Source: Steromphala cineraria (Eukaryota > Mollusca > Gastropoda > Trochida > Trochidae). Taken from it: a DNA stretch of 64,000 nucleotides. Under the pieces are notes generated by a model that was given only the letters and a program-made list of their open reading frames with translations, did not search any database and had not been told where the DNA came from. This document shows, one piece after another, positions 43,701 to 55,484 of the stretch (position 1 is the first letter of the stretch; every line of letters starts with the position of its first letter). The translations under genes and the position numbers were made by a program. Location: contig OU744725.1 of the NCBI GenBank assembly GCA_916613615.1, positions 54,397,575-54,461,574 on the forward strand, read 5' to 3'.

Positions 43701-46700
43701 AAGCAGATTCTTGACTTGTTAATATTAACTCATCGTGCAGATTGTTGTACACAAAAGCTGAATCTTGACTTGTTTAAATTGTTATTTGTAAAAAGTATTA
43801 CTATTAATAGAATACAAGTATACTTTTCATAAAGACAATTTATATACTTTCCATAAAGTCCATTATGTTCTATTTATCAATAAGGTCAGGATTACTTTGC
43901 AAAATACAAGCAGGCAGGGCTGCTAGCCCCAGATCCTTAAGGAGAGTGTAGCAATTTGTGTATTTGGCTTTGTGTACGTATATTTGGAGAAGCATCCTAG
44001 TGTGCTGAGCATGTAAACCTGAACTCTGGCTAAGCCCTTATGTGTGGTATTAAAAGATTTGACGGGAGAGAACATGAATTGTTGTGAAAAATATATCTAA
44101 TTTCACAAAATATAGTTAGCTTATGTCCTAAATTGATTTTGTGTCAAGAACTTCTGTTAGATATAGAAATGGTACAAATATACGTAAAACACAGGAACTG
44201 GAACCTGATGCAAAATAACTCTTTCCACATCAACTTATCATGTAGATTGCTAAACACAAAACAAGTGACAAGTTTTGTGTAAGTTGTTATTCTTAGAAAG
44301 AACATATCACTGTCATGAGAATACAAGTCTAATTTCCATAACTCTTATTGCATACTCATGGCCATATAGCATAATGCTCTACCATATCAATTGGGTCAGG
44401 TTGATTATACAACAGACTAGCAGCTGACACTATGATGCTAGCAGCCTGTGTTGGGATGTGTATTAGACAGCATAGTGGACTCAACAGAAATATCTGAACT
44501 CTGGTTGACCCCTTATGTGTGGTATTTAAAGGAATATAAGGGAGATACCATTGTTCAAAATCTAACATGATGTTTAATGTCATTGGGTTTTTGCAGCTAG
44601 TTGCCATAAATATTTTAAACAAATTAATTAATTATGTTTGTCTTTCATCTTAATGTTTTAGAAACACTTAAAAATATAGAACAACTTGCATGACAATCTT
44701 AAATATTCCATATTCAAGATAATATTATGATTAGTAAGTTCATTTGATGAAAGCTTGAAATTTAGTAATAATGATGTGTCATCTGCAGCTGAAAAGTCAA
44801 TATGGATGCTATCTCGGCCATCTTGGATTCTCAAAACTGAAACGTCTACCTTAGTGGGAGGAATCACTATAGGTATAGCATACTACAATTTCAGAATGAT
44901 ATCTGCATTCGTTTAGGAGGAGTAGTCTTTTTTCGTGAAATCTAATTGAAAATTCAATATGGCGGCCATCTTGGATTCTCAAAACTGAAACGTCTACCTT
45001 TTTGTGAGGAATCACCATGGGTATAACATACTACAATTTCAGAATGATATCTGGAATCGTTTAGGAGGAGTAGTCTTTTTCCTGAAATCTAATTGAAAAT
45101 TCAATATGGCTGCCATAGCGGCCATCTTGGATTCTCAAAACTGAAACATCTACCTTTCTGTGAGGAATCACCATGGGTATAACATACTACAATTTCAGAA
45201 TGATATCTGGATTCGTTAAGGAGGAGTAGTCTTTTTCGTGAAATCTAATTGAAAATTCAATATGGCTGCCATGGCGGCCATCTTGGATTCTCAAAACTGA
45301 AACGTCTTCTTTTCTTTGAGGAATCACCATGGGTATAACATAATACAATTTCAGAATGATATCTGCATTCGTTTAGGAGGAGTAGTCTTTTTCCTGAAAT
45401 CTAATTAAAAATTCAATATGGCTGCCATAGCGGCCATCTTGGATTCTCAAAACTGAAACGTCTACCTTTCTGTGAGGAATCACCATGGGTAAAACATACT
45501 ACAATTTCAGAATGATATCTGCATTTGTTTAGGAGGAGTAGTCTTTTTCCTGAAAGTTTACGGACTGACGGACGGACGGACGGACGGACGGACAGACGGA
45601 CATACAGACAGACGGACGACGGACGAAGCGCCATGACATAAGCTCACATTTACTTCGTAAAGGTGAGCTAATAAAAACATACTCAAGGTTTTCAGGTTCA
45701 GTACCACAAAAAGAGCATATATTTGTATCTACTATTTTCATTTGCAACAGCTCTTTTCTAGTGTAAATTACTCTATTAATGAATCTATATTGAAAGTCTA
45801 AAAGTTTAACATCCTTAGTACAATTTCTATATTTCTTAAACACATCTTTCCATGAAATATCTAAATTCAGTTGTCTCTCCCACTTTTGACAAACTTTAAG
45901 TGGTGTGTCATCAGAAATAAGCTTATCATAAAAGTTCCTACATCCTTTCTTTTGTGAGAGTAATTCTTGGAGAGTTTGGTTCAATGTAAGGTTTTGTGTG
46001 CAAGTTTCATGAGCTAAAAGGGTATTTTTCCAAGTTTTAGGGATATTCAAAATTATCTTATTATATTCAAGGACTGTGCCCTTGAACTGATAAAGATGTT
46101 TCAGTTCATTAAAAGGCAGAAATGAATGATCACCCCAAATATCTCTTATTGTGTGAATACCCCTTTTGAACTAATTCTCAATTAACAAGTTACTATTTCT
46201 AAATTGGTGATTTAACCATAAAGGCTCAGCTAAAATCTCTTCTGGAAGAGATGTATTTATCATATGTTGTGTTTTGTAATATTTACTCCACAAAGCTAAA
46301 ACATCATTCCAGAATGGGTTGTCAACTGTTACATGACTGTTAATTTGTGCTCCCATAAGAAATATCTTTCTAAAAGGAAATAGACTTAAATTATAAATGG
46401 AGTGTTTATTCATATATCTTCTAAGGCAGGATGATTTAAGTGCATTAATAAAAGATTTAATATCTGTCATTCTAAGTCCACCCTCATATTTTCTACATAT
46501 GGTTGTCCTTTTAATTTTGTCCTTCTTACCATCCTACATAAAATTATATATGATCTTATTCATCTGGTTAATAAAATCTGTTGGGGGAGTAGGCAATACA
46601 GAAAAAATGTGTACTAGAGTTGATAATACAAGTGTTTTTAAAACTGTAATTTTCCCTTGTAAGGTTAATTTTCTTCTTTTCCAACCCGCAAGAAATAATA

Positions 46701-49700
46701 TCTAATCTTTTTCTGGTATTGATTACCCATAAGTTTTCCAATTTCGGGTTGAGATATATTCCAAGGATGTTAAAATCACCTTCGTGCCAGTCTAAACTAC
46801 TTTCTGGGCATAATTTTACTTTGCTTTCAGTCATTGATCCTATCCAGATAGCTTTGGTTTTTTCAATGTTTATTTTAAGACCAGACATTTTATAAAACTT
46901 ATGTAAAGTTTCTAGAGCTGCGTTAAGGCTATTTTCAGATCCATCAAGATATAATTGAGTATCATCAGCATATTGCCCCATCTTATATTCTTCATCATTA
47001 ATTACAATACCTTTAATATCTTTGTTAGTTCTTATCATAGTTCCTAAAATCTCAGCCACAAAAATAAATAGATATGGGGAAACTTGGTCTCCTTGTCTAC
47101 AGCCACGTTCATTTGGAAAGAAAGAGGAGAGATGGCCATTTTGGATTACACAAGAAGTTGCATTTTGCATCAATATATTTATCCATTTTATGATATTGGG
47201 TCCAAAACCAAATCTTTTTAGAACTTTCATAATAAAATCTTTAGAAACAGTATCAAAAGCTTTTTCAAAATCAATAAGAATCAGAAGGCCTGGTTTGTTT
47301 TTCTTTTTTAGTTCATACATGATATCATACATTAATCTGACATTATCACTGATGCATCTGCCAGGTATAAACCCTGTTTGATCCGGATGTATCAGAATAT
47401 CTAGTGTCTTTTTCAATCTGTTGGCAATGCAGGAGCTTATTATTTTATATGGCAAAATGTAGTTACTTAAACATCAAATGACACAAACAAAGACATAAAA
47501 CTTTGGCAAATTTAACATTATTCATGTTAACTTATACTGCTTCTTCCAAACTTGAGAAGGCAGAGCATATAGTATATAGTTAAAACTATTCTCCCCACCT
47601 GGATAAAACAACAACAGAGAGTTCCGGCACAGTGCCTCCGATACTGGGCTCGGCCGTCGACAGGAAGAGTTTAGCGTTGGTCCAGTCCTCTCCGGTACTC
47701 TGAGTTATCTGCCCATAGTACTGGATCTAAGAAACAAGAAAAGCCTTTAAAAAGGCATGCTTTGGGGCACCCGGTTATGTATCACTATATAGAACCAGGA
47801 GGTTTAGGTTAGGGAGGACGGGCACGGGAACTTTTACTTGAATAAATTGTTCCAATCGGAGACGCATGTTCTTTGCTCTCTGATTTGATAGTTATCAGTA
47901 CACTATGTACATAGTAAAACATCTCGTTCGTTCCGCTTAAATTCCAACAATGATAAATAAGTCTCCTATCTCAATTATGATATAAAATTTTAAACATTAA
48001 TAGGGTATTTCAAATTTATGTTTTTTTAAAAGATAGCTGACAAGAGCCAGTGATTAATTATTAGATAAACAGTTGCGCTAGTAAACTTTCCGGGATCCAT
48101 TGTTTTCCAATACCCTCAAATTTAGTTTAAACCCGACGAATTACCCATTGACTTTCAGGTTAATTACATGTTGTAAGAATATTTTTCCTTAATTGAGTGT
48201 TGATCGAATTACAGCCGAAAGTTGCTGATAAATTTAGAATGATCTCGGCTACAAGTTCATAATTTTCATTATGTTATAGGATGACATTTAAGAATATTTA
48301 TCACACTTTAGGATACTTTCTTCGAAAAACATCTTTAATCGTAAATAAATCATCCATAACGTTATATGTTTTGAAACATGAAATTTGAAAATGGCCTGTT
48401 CAGTACCATTTTTTTCGTGAAGCGATGAGATGCATTGAATGAACGATCAGTCATTGACAAGCCGGGACATTCAGCGCTCGCGTTATGGTAAAAACAACAT
48501 TGAAGGAACCAAATTCCTAGTTGATACAAAAATAGAGCCATTGGCTCTGTAGCTCATCAGGCATCATATCAAGTTTGCTTTATACAGTCCAGATGTGCTA
48601 AAAATTAAACTGATGTTATCTATTGCAAGAAAACCTATAAAAAAAATTACAAGACAAATGTAACGATTTCGGAATAAATTTCCTTATCCAAATGATTTAT
48701 TATTATTCAACACTTTCTAGATCGCCAATATTAGACAGTGAAAGAAGTCCACACTAAAATATCCAAGGAGAAATAAATTTGCAATAGACTGTCATCTAAT
48801 GGAGAAAAATAGATTTTTAAGGTTGTGACCCCTGTGACCCTATTTGGGGTCATGGGGTCACGAAACCTACAGTTTAGAATCCCAATTGGCCAAGGAGTCT
48901 ACATGCAGTCTTTCAGCTCAATAGACCTTTTGGTACTGAAGATGATGATGAAAATAAGTTTTTAAGGTTGTGATTCCTGTGACCCTAATTGGGTAATGGG
49001 GTCACGAAATCTACAGTTTAGAATCCCCATTGGCCAAGGAGTCTGCACATATAATTTCTGCTCTCTAGACCTTTTGGAACTCAAGAAGAAGATGAAAATA
49101 GGTTTTTAAGGTTGTGACCCCTGTGACCCTATTTGGGGTGACAGGGTCAACAAAGTTACAAATTCGAATCTCCATTGGCCAAGGAGTCTGCACATATCAT
49201 TTTTAACTCTCTACTCCTTTTGGAACTGGAGAAGAAGATGAGAATTGGTTTTTACGGTTGTGACCCCTGTGACCCTATTTGGGGTCACAGGCTCACCAAA
49301 GTTACAAATTAGAATCTCCATATGCTAAGGTACCTGTACACAAAATTTCAGCTCTCTTATGTGTATTGTTCATGAGGAGAAGTCGAAAGTGTCAAAAGTT
49401 TACGGACGGACGGAGGACGGACGACGGACGGACGCGCCATGCCATAAGCCCATCTGGACTTTCAGTTCTGATGAGCTAAAAATGGAATGTCGTTTCCGAA
49501 TGTGGAATGCAAAAAAAAAAACCGAATAACTACAAAACAGCTCACATGCATAAGCAAAATTGATATTTATTAAGGGTGTAAACGCTCACCTATACATTGT
49601 AATATACGATATATTTAACATAACATGATTATAATAATCAGTTTCCAAATTAAAGCTTGCCAATTATTTCGTACCACCCACACGGTCACGTGGGTATAAA

Positions 49701-52700
49701 TTTGCTACAGCTCTGTCCATTGGTCGTTCGAAATACCAGGATATGCTTAAACCAAATATCTTTGGCTGAAACTTCTCTTTGAAGTTTCCAAGAGTAATAT
49801 AGTGAGAAACGTCTGCCATTAGTTTTCAATATCAAATGTTACATAACTTTGGGGTCTCTGGACCCCAAAGCAATAATACAAGAGTTATCTTCCGATGGTA
49901 CCGTTCTGAAGAGATAATTCATGCATGAGTTAAAGTGGCCTATAGTTTTGCACTTGAAAAAAAAACATGATACAAGTTACCTAGCTATACATAAAGAGTT
50001 TTGTTCCTAGGTGATCATCCAAGGGGTTATTTGGGCATATTCTGAACATATGGAACCCTCTACAATGGTAAAAGTATCCTACTTCTCAAACTTGTAAGAG
50101 ACACCAAGCAAAAAAGGGTGGGCAAATCTCCAAAGGATTCCCTGTTAGGAAGTTGCCTCCATACATGTATCTTTATTCTTTGCTTATTATAAAAAGTCAG
50201 TCAGCCTAGACTCAATAATACTCTCCCATATTGAGTCTAACAAGATACAGTAAAAAGATTGCGTAAGGTAACCATTCGGCGAAATGTGACCCTCACTTCA
50301 AACGTAAGGTGGTCGAATGGATTCATCAAATCATGAAGCCACTACAATTAGTATTTGTTATTTCAAATTTTAAATTTGAACATTATGTGAGAATGCAGAC
50401 TATATAGGCTTGGTAAGATGAGCCTTGATTGGTCAATTTGATAGGTAGGCTGATCTGACCAGTTACTGCATCTAGCTAGACTCAATATGGGAGAATATCA
50501 ATATCATGAGGGTAGGTGTACTTAGACAGATATACAGTTTACTAAATGAGAGTTCTCAGCTCTTACAGTTGAATCTTAACAAATCAAAAGGAGATGAGTT
50601 CTGAGATGTGTAGAAACAGAAAAGAAAGTTTACCTTGAGAACTCCTTCTGCAGTGAACATCCTGATGTCGTAGCTGGGAGTCCAAGAAGCCTGGGTCACA
50701 ACGTACGATACAAGCAGGGTCACTTTGGAGTCTCCCTCGCTCTCTAGGACTATTATTATGGTGCACTCTCTGAAAACATCAGGCCATGCAGTCAATTGAA
50801 ACTTTTGGGACACAACCAGTCACATATATACAAGAGCCAGACTGCCACAATAAATGTTGCCTGGCCATTGATGTTCTGACAACATATGTGTATAAATGAA
50901 ATATAGGATAATTACTATTTTGGCAATTCATCAACATCTCTGGAAAATACAATCAATTACATCACATTTGAGAACTTCATTTAACAACAGGTATACTGAA
51001 GCAAGTGTTGAGTTTTCCATTATACTTTTGTGATAGCAAGGGTTTATATAATATGTAATGTAATTTGTAATGCATATGTAATAAAACATTTATGAAGAGG
51101 AATATATAGATGACAACTTCTCAAGATGACAATATTCATCAGATATCTTCATACAATGAATAAAGAAGTTTTAATTTATTTATCTCTCTTCCTTATTGTC
51201 ATTCCCAAAAAATGCCCCTCAAATATGTCTTAAACATTGACTGCAAAATGTAGTGTAATGGAAACATAATAATTGCTAAAAAATGAGATATAAGGCAATG
51301 AACTTGTTTCACCATTTGATTTAGGACCATGATTATCACTGTGATAATGACAAAACAACAATTAATAATTCAAGATGCTCATACAACTTACTGTGAGACT
51401 TTTGTGTTAGTTCTGTCCCCTCGCAATTTCCTCAGGTTCTGGTCAGTTGTTCTAATCTTTTCCTCAAGCTTCAAAATTTGTTCTTTAAGTTCAAGCTGAG
51501 AAAACTCAAGTTTTTCTCCTTCATCCTTGAAGAGCTTGATAAAGTCGCTGACTCCCTTGAAGAACGGAGCATCCAGTTTTGGGCTTTCCTCCTGTTAAAC
51601 ATGGCAAAAGTCTCAGGACCACAACAGATTCCTTCCTTCATTTTAGAGGACATTTATAATCCTAATTGTTCGAAATTTGCTCATTTTTTACTTGTTTAAA
51701 AGACACCCCTCAACACCTTTAAATGGGCAGTAGCACGTTATTATGGGGAATATAAGGTGATGTCAGGAAAATGAAAATTAATGTTTCCAAATAAAAGACA
51801 ATGTATGAAGCTGTACTTATATAACGTAAAGTTTAGCCATGCGATTCCTTTTTCTTACATAAAATGGCCGCCAATCGATTTTATGTGAATCATCATACTT
51901 TGTCCTGTGATTATGGATGATTGGCTTGTGTAATGTGATTTTTGACACTATCAAATTAATTCATTTAGCATTAACTTACAATTAACAGTGAAGTATTTAA
52001 AATATAAAACTAGGACTGCCGCGGCAGTACTTAGGTCTTCAAGATTCCTGTTTGACCTTCACACACTGTTTGACCTTCACTTGACGATTTGTCTAAGAGG
52101 TAAACAGTAACTAATACATTATCAAAATGACCAAATTTCACTTGATATTCAGTGTTAAAGCCTTTACCAAAAATTCATCATGGCTGCAAACATGAATCAT
52201 CTCAGGTTATACAGTCTTGTTGCTGCCTAATGATAGATAAAACATTTCCTAGTGTTTTATTGCCAATGAACTACAATGTTTCAATCATTCTTTTATCAGA
52301 ATCTTTCCAAACGAAAGTAAGATTGACCACATTTAAATGCTCCAAATTGAATGTTAATGTTTAATCTAATTTTAATGAGATTTATCCAGATTGTATCTTG
52401 TTTTGGCTTTCATATGATATATAGAACAAGTATTTTTCATGTGTCATTGGTTAACAAGGATTTTTCAAACATACCCACCAAAACATCCGTTTTCAAGAAT
52501 GCAAACTTTGACCCTTCCTCGTGACCGGAAGTGACTGTTCGCGAGCGATTTTATTCTTTTATCTTGAAGATCTTGCTAATGTCTAACTCTCATGCAAATA
52601 TCATCAAATTCGTCTGGGAGGTTTTTGAGTTATCTCCCCTTGCAGTTTGCGATTTTTCTATTTTGGTCAACTTTGAAAGGTCACAGGACAAAAAGTATTA

Positions 52701-55283
52701 AGGTTAGGTCTTTGAAATCTGTAAATTCAAATCTACAATACTTCAGCTACATTCAGTATGAATTTCAGCTCTCAAGTGCAAGTATCTTCAGAGGAGAAGA
52801 TTGTCAAAGGTAGGATGGGTCGGAAACGGTAGAAAATGCACTAAAAGCAAGATGGCGGCCAAACCACGTGACCTACGAATTCGTCCTGTTTCCTTTTTGT
52901 CATTATTTTTCATTGCGCTTCTTTTTAAAAAAAATTCAAGTCTCTAAGTGCATTTTGAAAAAAAAATCAATGTTAAATTTTCGATTTTGGATTCGACCTG
53001 GACCCTTAATGAACGAACCGATTTTGCCCAAAAGCTTCGCATGTCGATTCCAGGTTAAGGGCTATCAGCATGCCAAGTTTGGACAAATTTGGAGCAGCCG
53101 TTTGGGCTGCAGCTCGTGCCAAGTTTGGACAAATTTGGAGCAGCCGTTTGGGCTGCAGCTCGTTCACAAAAAAAGTACAAATAATAATAATAATAAAAAA
53201 AAAAAACTTGAAGAATAAGTGTAAAAACAATAGGTCTTCCAGACTTTGTCTTGAAGACCTAATTATGAAAAAAAAAACTACTGCTCCTTTAAAGCAGTGA
53301 CAAACTTTGACTCATCCCTTGATCTCATTGGCACCTGAATAGATTGATGCCTTATTTCCTTAACCTAGAATAAACTTGACCCCTGATTAATTTCACTCCC
53401 CTTTTCCTGACTCCTGATTGCTTTTATCCCTGATTTCCTTGTCATCTGATGAACTTCACCTTCACCAGATGTCCTTGCCTCTTTGTTCTCTTGACAATTA
53501 TGACTGATAAATTACACCCTGATTTTGCTGGTCCCTGATTTTGATGAACCCTTATTAACTTGAATGCTGATTAACTTGACCCTTGTTTTTGTTACTTTTA
53601 TAAGACAAAGGTAAACTCATTGGTCCAATATTTTCTTGACCACTGATTAACTTAATCCCTGACTTCTCCTTATTTCCTTATCCCCTTATACTCTCTTCAT
53701 CTGTTTACATTTGGATTGCTTAAAGTGACACAGAGTATCTTTCTTAAAATTTTATTTGGTCTTGATAAGCTACAAACTATCTAATATGCTGATTGAAGTT
53801 TATATCTCATCACTGCACTTGCATAAATATCCCTTTATGCATAATATCTCTAAAATGCTTGTTTTATGGAAAAATCAAGAAAACATCTCAAATACGCTTG
53901 ATATTCGAAATTATGCATCCAATTGCATCTACCTATTAGTTACAATACCTAATAAACACTATCGAATCGAATATATCTTCCTGTCAGCTTGTGATAAGGT
54001 TTCAAAATTACGTTTGGCGAATTTGCGAGCGCCACTCGAGTCATATTGTCCGGTTTTCGATCAAAATCCCGACTTTGAATGGCCGTACTTTTGCTCTAAT
54101 GTACTGATTGACCTTTAACTTGTTATTTTCAGTAACAGTTAGTGGTTCCCGATGTAATAACGTCGATTTCAAAATTTGACATATGTGGTCCTATCAACAT
54201 ACTCTGTGTCTCTTTAAGGTTTTCATACATTGAGATAACATGTTCATTACCTTCGAAGACTTGCCAGACTTGGACACTGTCTCCCCAAAGTTGTCGAGCA
54301 GCGTCCACTGTTTGTTGAGGACATTTTGCCTGGCGGTCAGCTGGTCCTTCTCTCTGGTCAAGTCCTTGAGTTGACCTTCAAGTTCCTTCTCCTTGCTGGA
54401 CAGGTCAGCTTGCTCGGACGTCTCAAACTTACGCTGGAAACTCACCTCTGCAATGCTTGCTTGACCAGTCCCTTCAACTCTGTTGTTGGATGATGAAGAA
54501 TCAAGGGTAGGACTTAATCAATCACTTTTTACATACAGTAATTATTTTTTTCGGATAATTGTAACATTGGCCCTGTACCTCATTGAGTTTTGATTAGTTT
54601 TTTATCTAAGTTTAGAATTTCTCATTTGTTCTTGATCATCACCTATCTAGAGATGATTAATGGTGATATATATATATGTTTCAATTTGGAAACATTTTAC
54701 GCATTATTTTTTTATAGAAAACATTTATAGGAAATAGTTTATTTTCAAATATATATTTTCTACACAAAAATATATTAATCTAATGTTAACCTACTCAAAG
54801 CGTATAAAATAGATTGGAAACCTAGCCTGTCCTGAAAATTTATTGGTCAATTCCTAAGGGGAAAATGAAGGTTTTTTTTTTTAAAAAGTAACCAGTCCTG
54901 GCAAAAAGAAGCCAGCTACTCATTGAAAGCCTTATTAAAATAGCATATTTCTATGAAGCGCCATAAAATCTTTTGCACGCACCTGATTGAGTCCGAGTCG
55001 ATGCTGGCTGGGAGTTGTTTGAGGACGATCTCGTTGACGCCCTGCACGACTGTTGTGTCGATCTGACGACAAACTTCAGCCCTGTCCGAGTACACCGTCA
55101 CTTTCTTCACGGGGCAATCCCACAGGCCTCCGTAGCAGATAGGTGTGTGTATATATAGATGATCTATATATACACACACCTATCTGCTACGGAGGCCTGT
55201 GGGCAATCCGGGGACAGAAACACGTTCTTTTCCTCCACCTCAACTTTCACGCTCTCCAAATCTGCTACCTTTGAATCCGACAT
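37710..55283 (-). CDS. F37C4.5-like protein (DUF4140/DUF4139), nine exons, exon 1 disrupted
   Basis: Exons in transcription order: 55283-54983, 54479-54251, 51591-51392, 50769-50634, 47726-47599, 41053-40957, 39107-38868, 38571-38338 and 37919-37710 (stop TAG). All joins are GT-AG and phase-consistent. Without the exon 1 insertion the frame is 561 codons, normal for the family. The N-terminus has CPVKKVTVYSDRAEV (DUF4140). Residues about 85-200 are coiled-coil-like (KEKELEGQLKDLTREKDQL). The C-terminal DUF4139 part has YVVTQASWTPSYDIR, YYGQITQSTGEDW, and LFLSTAEPSIGGTVPEL. A C-terminal beta-rich region (NHVIWDIDVDKQGAREVTLM) closes the protein. Relatives occur in nematodes, fungi and bacteria; the molecular role is poorly known. 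An 85-bp palindrome plus duplicated bases in exon 1 adds 89 bp, a stop and a frameshift. Introns are loaded with transposons, including a 5.2-kb LINE in intron 5. Confidence 0.88.
39182..39520. mobile_element. TTAA-flanked MITE, family A copy 4
   Basis: TTAA at 39182-39185 and 39517-39520 surround AGGGGCAGTAGCACGTTTTT and AAAAACGTGCTACTGCCCCT. This is one of the best preserved terminal pairs, although the interior lacks the GCCGCCAATGGATTTT segment found in other copies. It starts about 75 bp upstream of exon 7 of the F37C4.5-like gene, in its intron. Confidence 0.85.
40440..40590. mobile_element. Half copy of MITE family C
   Basis: Contains GGTCATAGGTCGCAGAAAGG, GCGACCCTCTATTAGGCCTT, and ATTGAGGCTAGGTTTATTTA, matching the inner and right parts of the element at 22352-22590. 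The left arm is absent. Confidence 0.6.
41105..42180. repeat. 120-bp satellite array, about 9 copies, in intron 5 of the F37C4.5-like gene
   Basis: The unit (around GGAGAGAAGTTACAAACTAT and CAACGATATTCCTGGAAAGA) repeats every 120 bp with almost no variation from 41121 to 42120; both outermost units are diverged. The only regular change is CACAAGG in the left copies versus CACAAGA in the right copies (switch between 41509 and 41628). Because 120 is divisible by 3, the + strand stays open for 340 codons as a 40-residue repeat. There is no start context, splice or homology to suggest a protein. It begins about 50 bp upstream of exon 6 of the gene. Confidence 0.95.
43400..45672. mobile_element. 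GGAC-tailed tandem-repeat element nested in the LINE
   Basis: Four exact-period units (156 bp apart at 45009, 45165, 45321 and 45477, plus one 148 bp earlier at 44861) contain GAGGAATCACCATGGGTATA and GCCATCTTGGATTCTCAAAA. Degenerate copies occur back to about 43450. The array ends in (GGAC)n at 45568-45592, then CCATGACATAAGCTCAC and AGGTGAGCTAATAAAAA. The architecture is as in family D but with a different unit. It interrupts the LINE ORF after LEYVF. Confidence 0.7.
45665..47448 (-). pseudogene. L1-like reverse transcriptase (partial ORF2)
   Basis: Translated from 47448 leftward: HPDQTGFIPGRCISDNVRLM, LILIDFEKAFDTVS, NERGCRQGDQVSPYLFIFVA, QYADDTQLYLDGS (catalytic YADD), and SGLKINIEKTKAIWIGS. 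After a frameshift near 46660 come EGGLRMTDIKSF-type thumb sequence and a C-terminal region ending in CSFCGTEPENLEYVF, the usual Cys-rich motif, which is cut off by another element at about 45667. A few frameshifts and a stop near 46171 inactivate it. The motif style fits the L1/Tx1 side of non-LTR elements (family knowledge). The N-terminal endonuclease is absent. Confidence 0.85.
48524..49485. mobile_element. GGAC-tailed element, family D copy 3
   Basis: Begins AAAATAGAGCCATTGGCTCT and ends CAGTTCTGATGAGCTAAAAA. Like copy 2 it has an internal 3'-terminus-like block (CAGTCCAGATGTGCTAAAAA, about 48586). There are four ~140-bp units with GTTGTGACCCCTGTGACCCT and CAAGGAGTCT, then (GGAC)n at 49403-49432. 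It lies in intron 4 of the F37C4.5-like gene. Confidence 0.7.
50200..50530. mobile_element. Diverged inverted-repeat element related to MITE family C
   Basis: GCCTAGACTCAATAATACTC at the left and CTAGACTCAATATGGGAGAA with GTAGGTGTACTTAGAC at the right recall family C ends. A small palindrome, AGACTCAATA ... TATTGAGTCT, lies at 50208-50240. It ends about 100 bp from exon 4 of the F37C4.5-like gene. Confidence 0.5.
51719..53293. mobile_element. MITE family A copy 5, split by a later insertion
   Basis: The left part (51719 to about 52010) begins TTAA then ATGGGCAGTAGCACGTTA. The expected right terminus appears only at 53277-53293 as ACTACTGCTCCTTTAA. The 1.25 kb between is a different repeat, so the MITE was interrupted after it inserted in intron 2 of the F37C4.5-like gene. 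Confidence 0.7.
52010..53267. mobile_element. Nested 1.25-kb repeat with TAGGTCTTCAAGA termini
   Basis: TAGGTCTTCAAGA at 52031-52043 and its exact complement TCTTGAAGACCTA at 53249-53261 form 13-bp terminal inverted repeats. Just left of the first is a 14-bp palindrome, ACTGCCGCGGCAGT (52015-52028). Inside is a 46-bp tandem duplication (GCCAAGTTTGGACAAATTTG, 53072 and 53118). No coding capacity is supported; the 116-codon frame at 52868 is low-complexity. Confidence 0.65.
53340..53690. repeat. Degenerate short-unit repeat (CTTGACCCCTGATTAA-like)
   Basis: Phrases such as CTTGACCCCTGATTAA, CTGACTCCTGATTG, and CCCTGATTTCCTTGTC recur at irregular 15-35 bp spacing. It is an old, decayed tandem array in intron 2 of the F37C4.5-like gene. 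Confidence 0.6.
53720..54217. mobile_element. TTAA-flanked MITE, family B copy 1
   Basis: TTAA at 53720-53723 and 54214-54217 border terminal inverted repeats AGTGACACAGAGTAT and ATACTCTGTGTCTCT. The body (about 490 bp) matches 55934-56407 at roughly 90% by eye. It ends 34 bp before the exon 2 donor side of the F37C4.5-like gene. Confidence 0.8.
55119..55203. repeat. Perfect 85-bp palindrome inside coding exon 1
   Basis: The sequence reads identically on both strands for 42 bp on each side of one central base (55161). Outer bases are CCCACAGGCCTCCGTAGCAG; the centre is the (AT)-rich TATATATAGATGATCTATAT. GGGCAATCC at 55112-55120 and 55201-55209 is a direct repeat bracketing it. See the first finding. 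Confidence 0.97.
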
Positions 55284-55484
55284 TCTGGCGTGTTATATAT
55301 AAAATAAAATATAGGGAAATATGATACTTCGAAGTTCAGTGGATTATATAGTGATGTATCTCGGATCTATTTATAGAAGGAGGGTCACTGGATGATTAGG
55401 AAGGAAACGAATATTGTACATATCGCTTCCGGGTTTGGGTTGATGTTAGATTGTAAGCAGCTAGGCCGGTCTAGGGCATGTAAC
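55284..55484 (-). promoter_or_regulatory. Presumed promoter/5' UTR of the F37C4.5-like gene
   Basis: About 200 bp lies between the start codon and the edge of the large inverted-repeat element. No clear TATA box is visible at a suitable distance. The assignment is by position only, and the transposon boundary limits how much ancestral promoter can remain. Confidence 0.3.

Larger units (their letters stand above)
42218..47463 (-). mobile_element. 5'-truncated L1-like LINE with 15-bp target duplication
   Basis: ATGGCAAAATGTAGT occurs at 42218-42232 and 47449-47463 and bounds the insertion. Next to the left copy the + strand reads GGGG then T(8), the complement of a poly(A)-type tail, so the element points left. 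From the right end the minus strand reads directly into reverse transcriptase, so the endonuclease is missing. A C-terminal piece (SQISLLFSHIILLAKKYIHI) lies at about 42330-42640, separated from the RT part by a later insertion. It sits in intron 5 of the F37C4.5-like gene, in the same orientation. Confidence 0.9.

Noticed and set aside
53006..53230. Overlapping frames with Lys/Asn and Phe/Ile runs as short genes
   Set aside because: They arise from (ATA)n/poly-A and a 46-bp tandem duplication inside a nested transposon.
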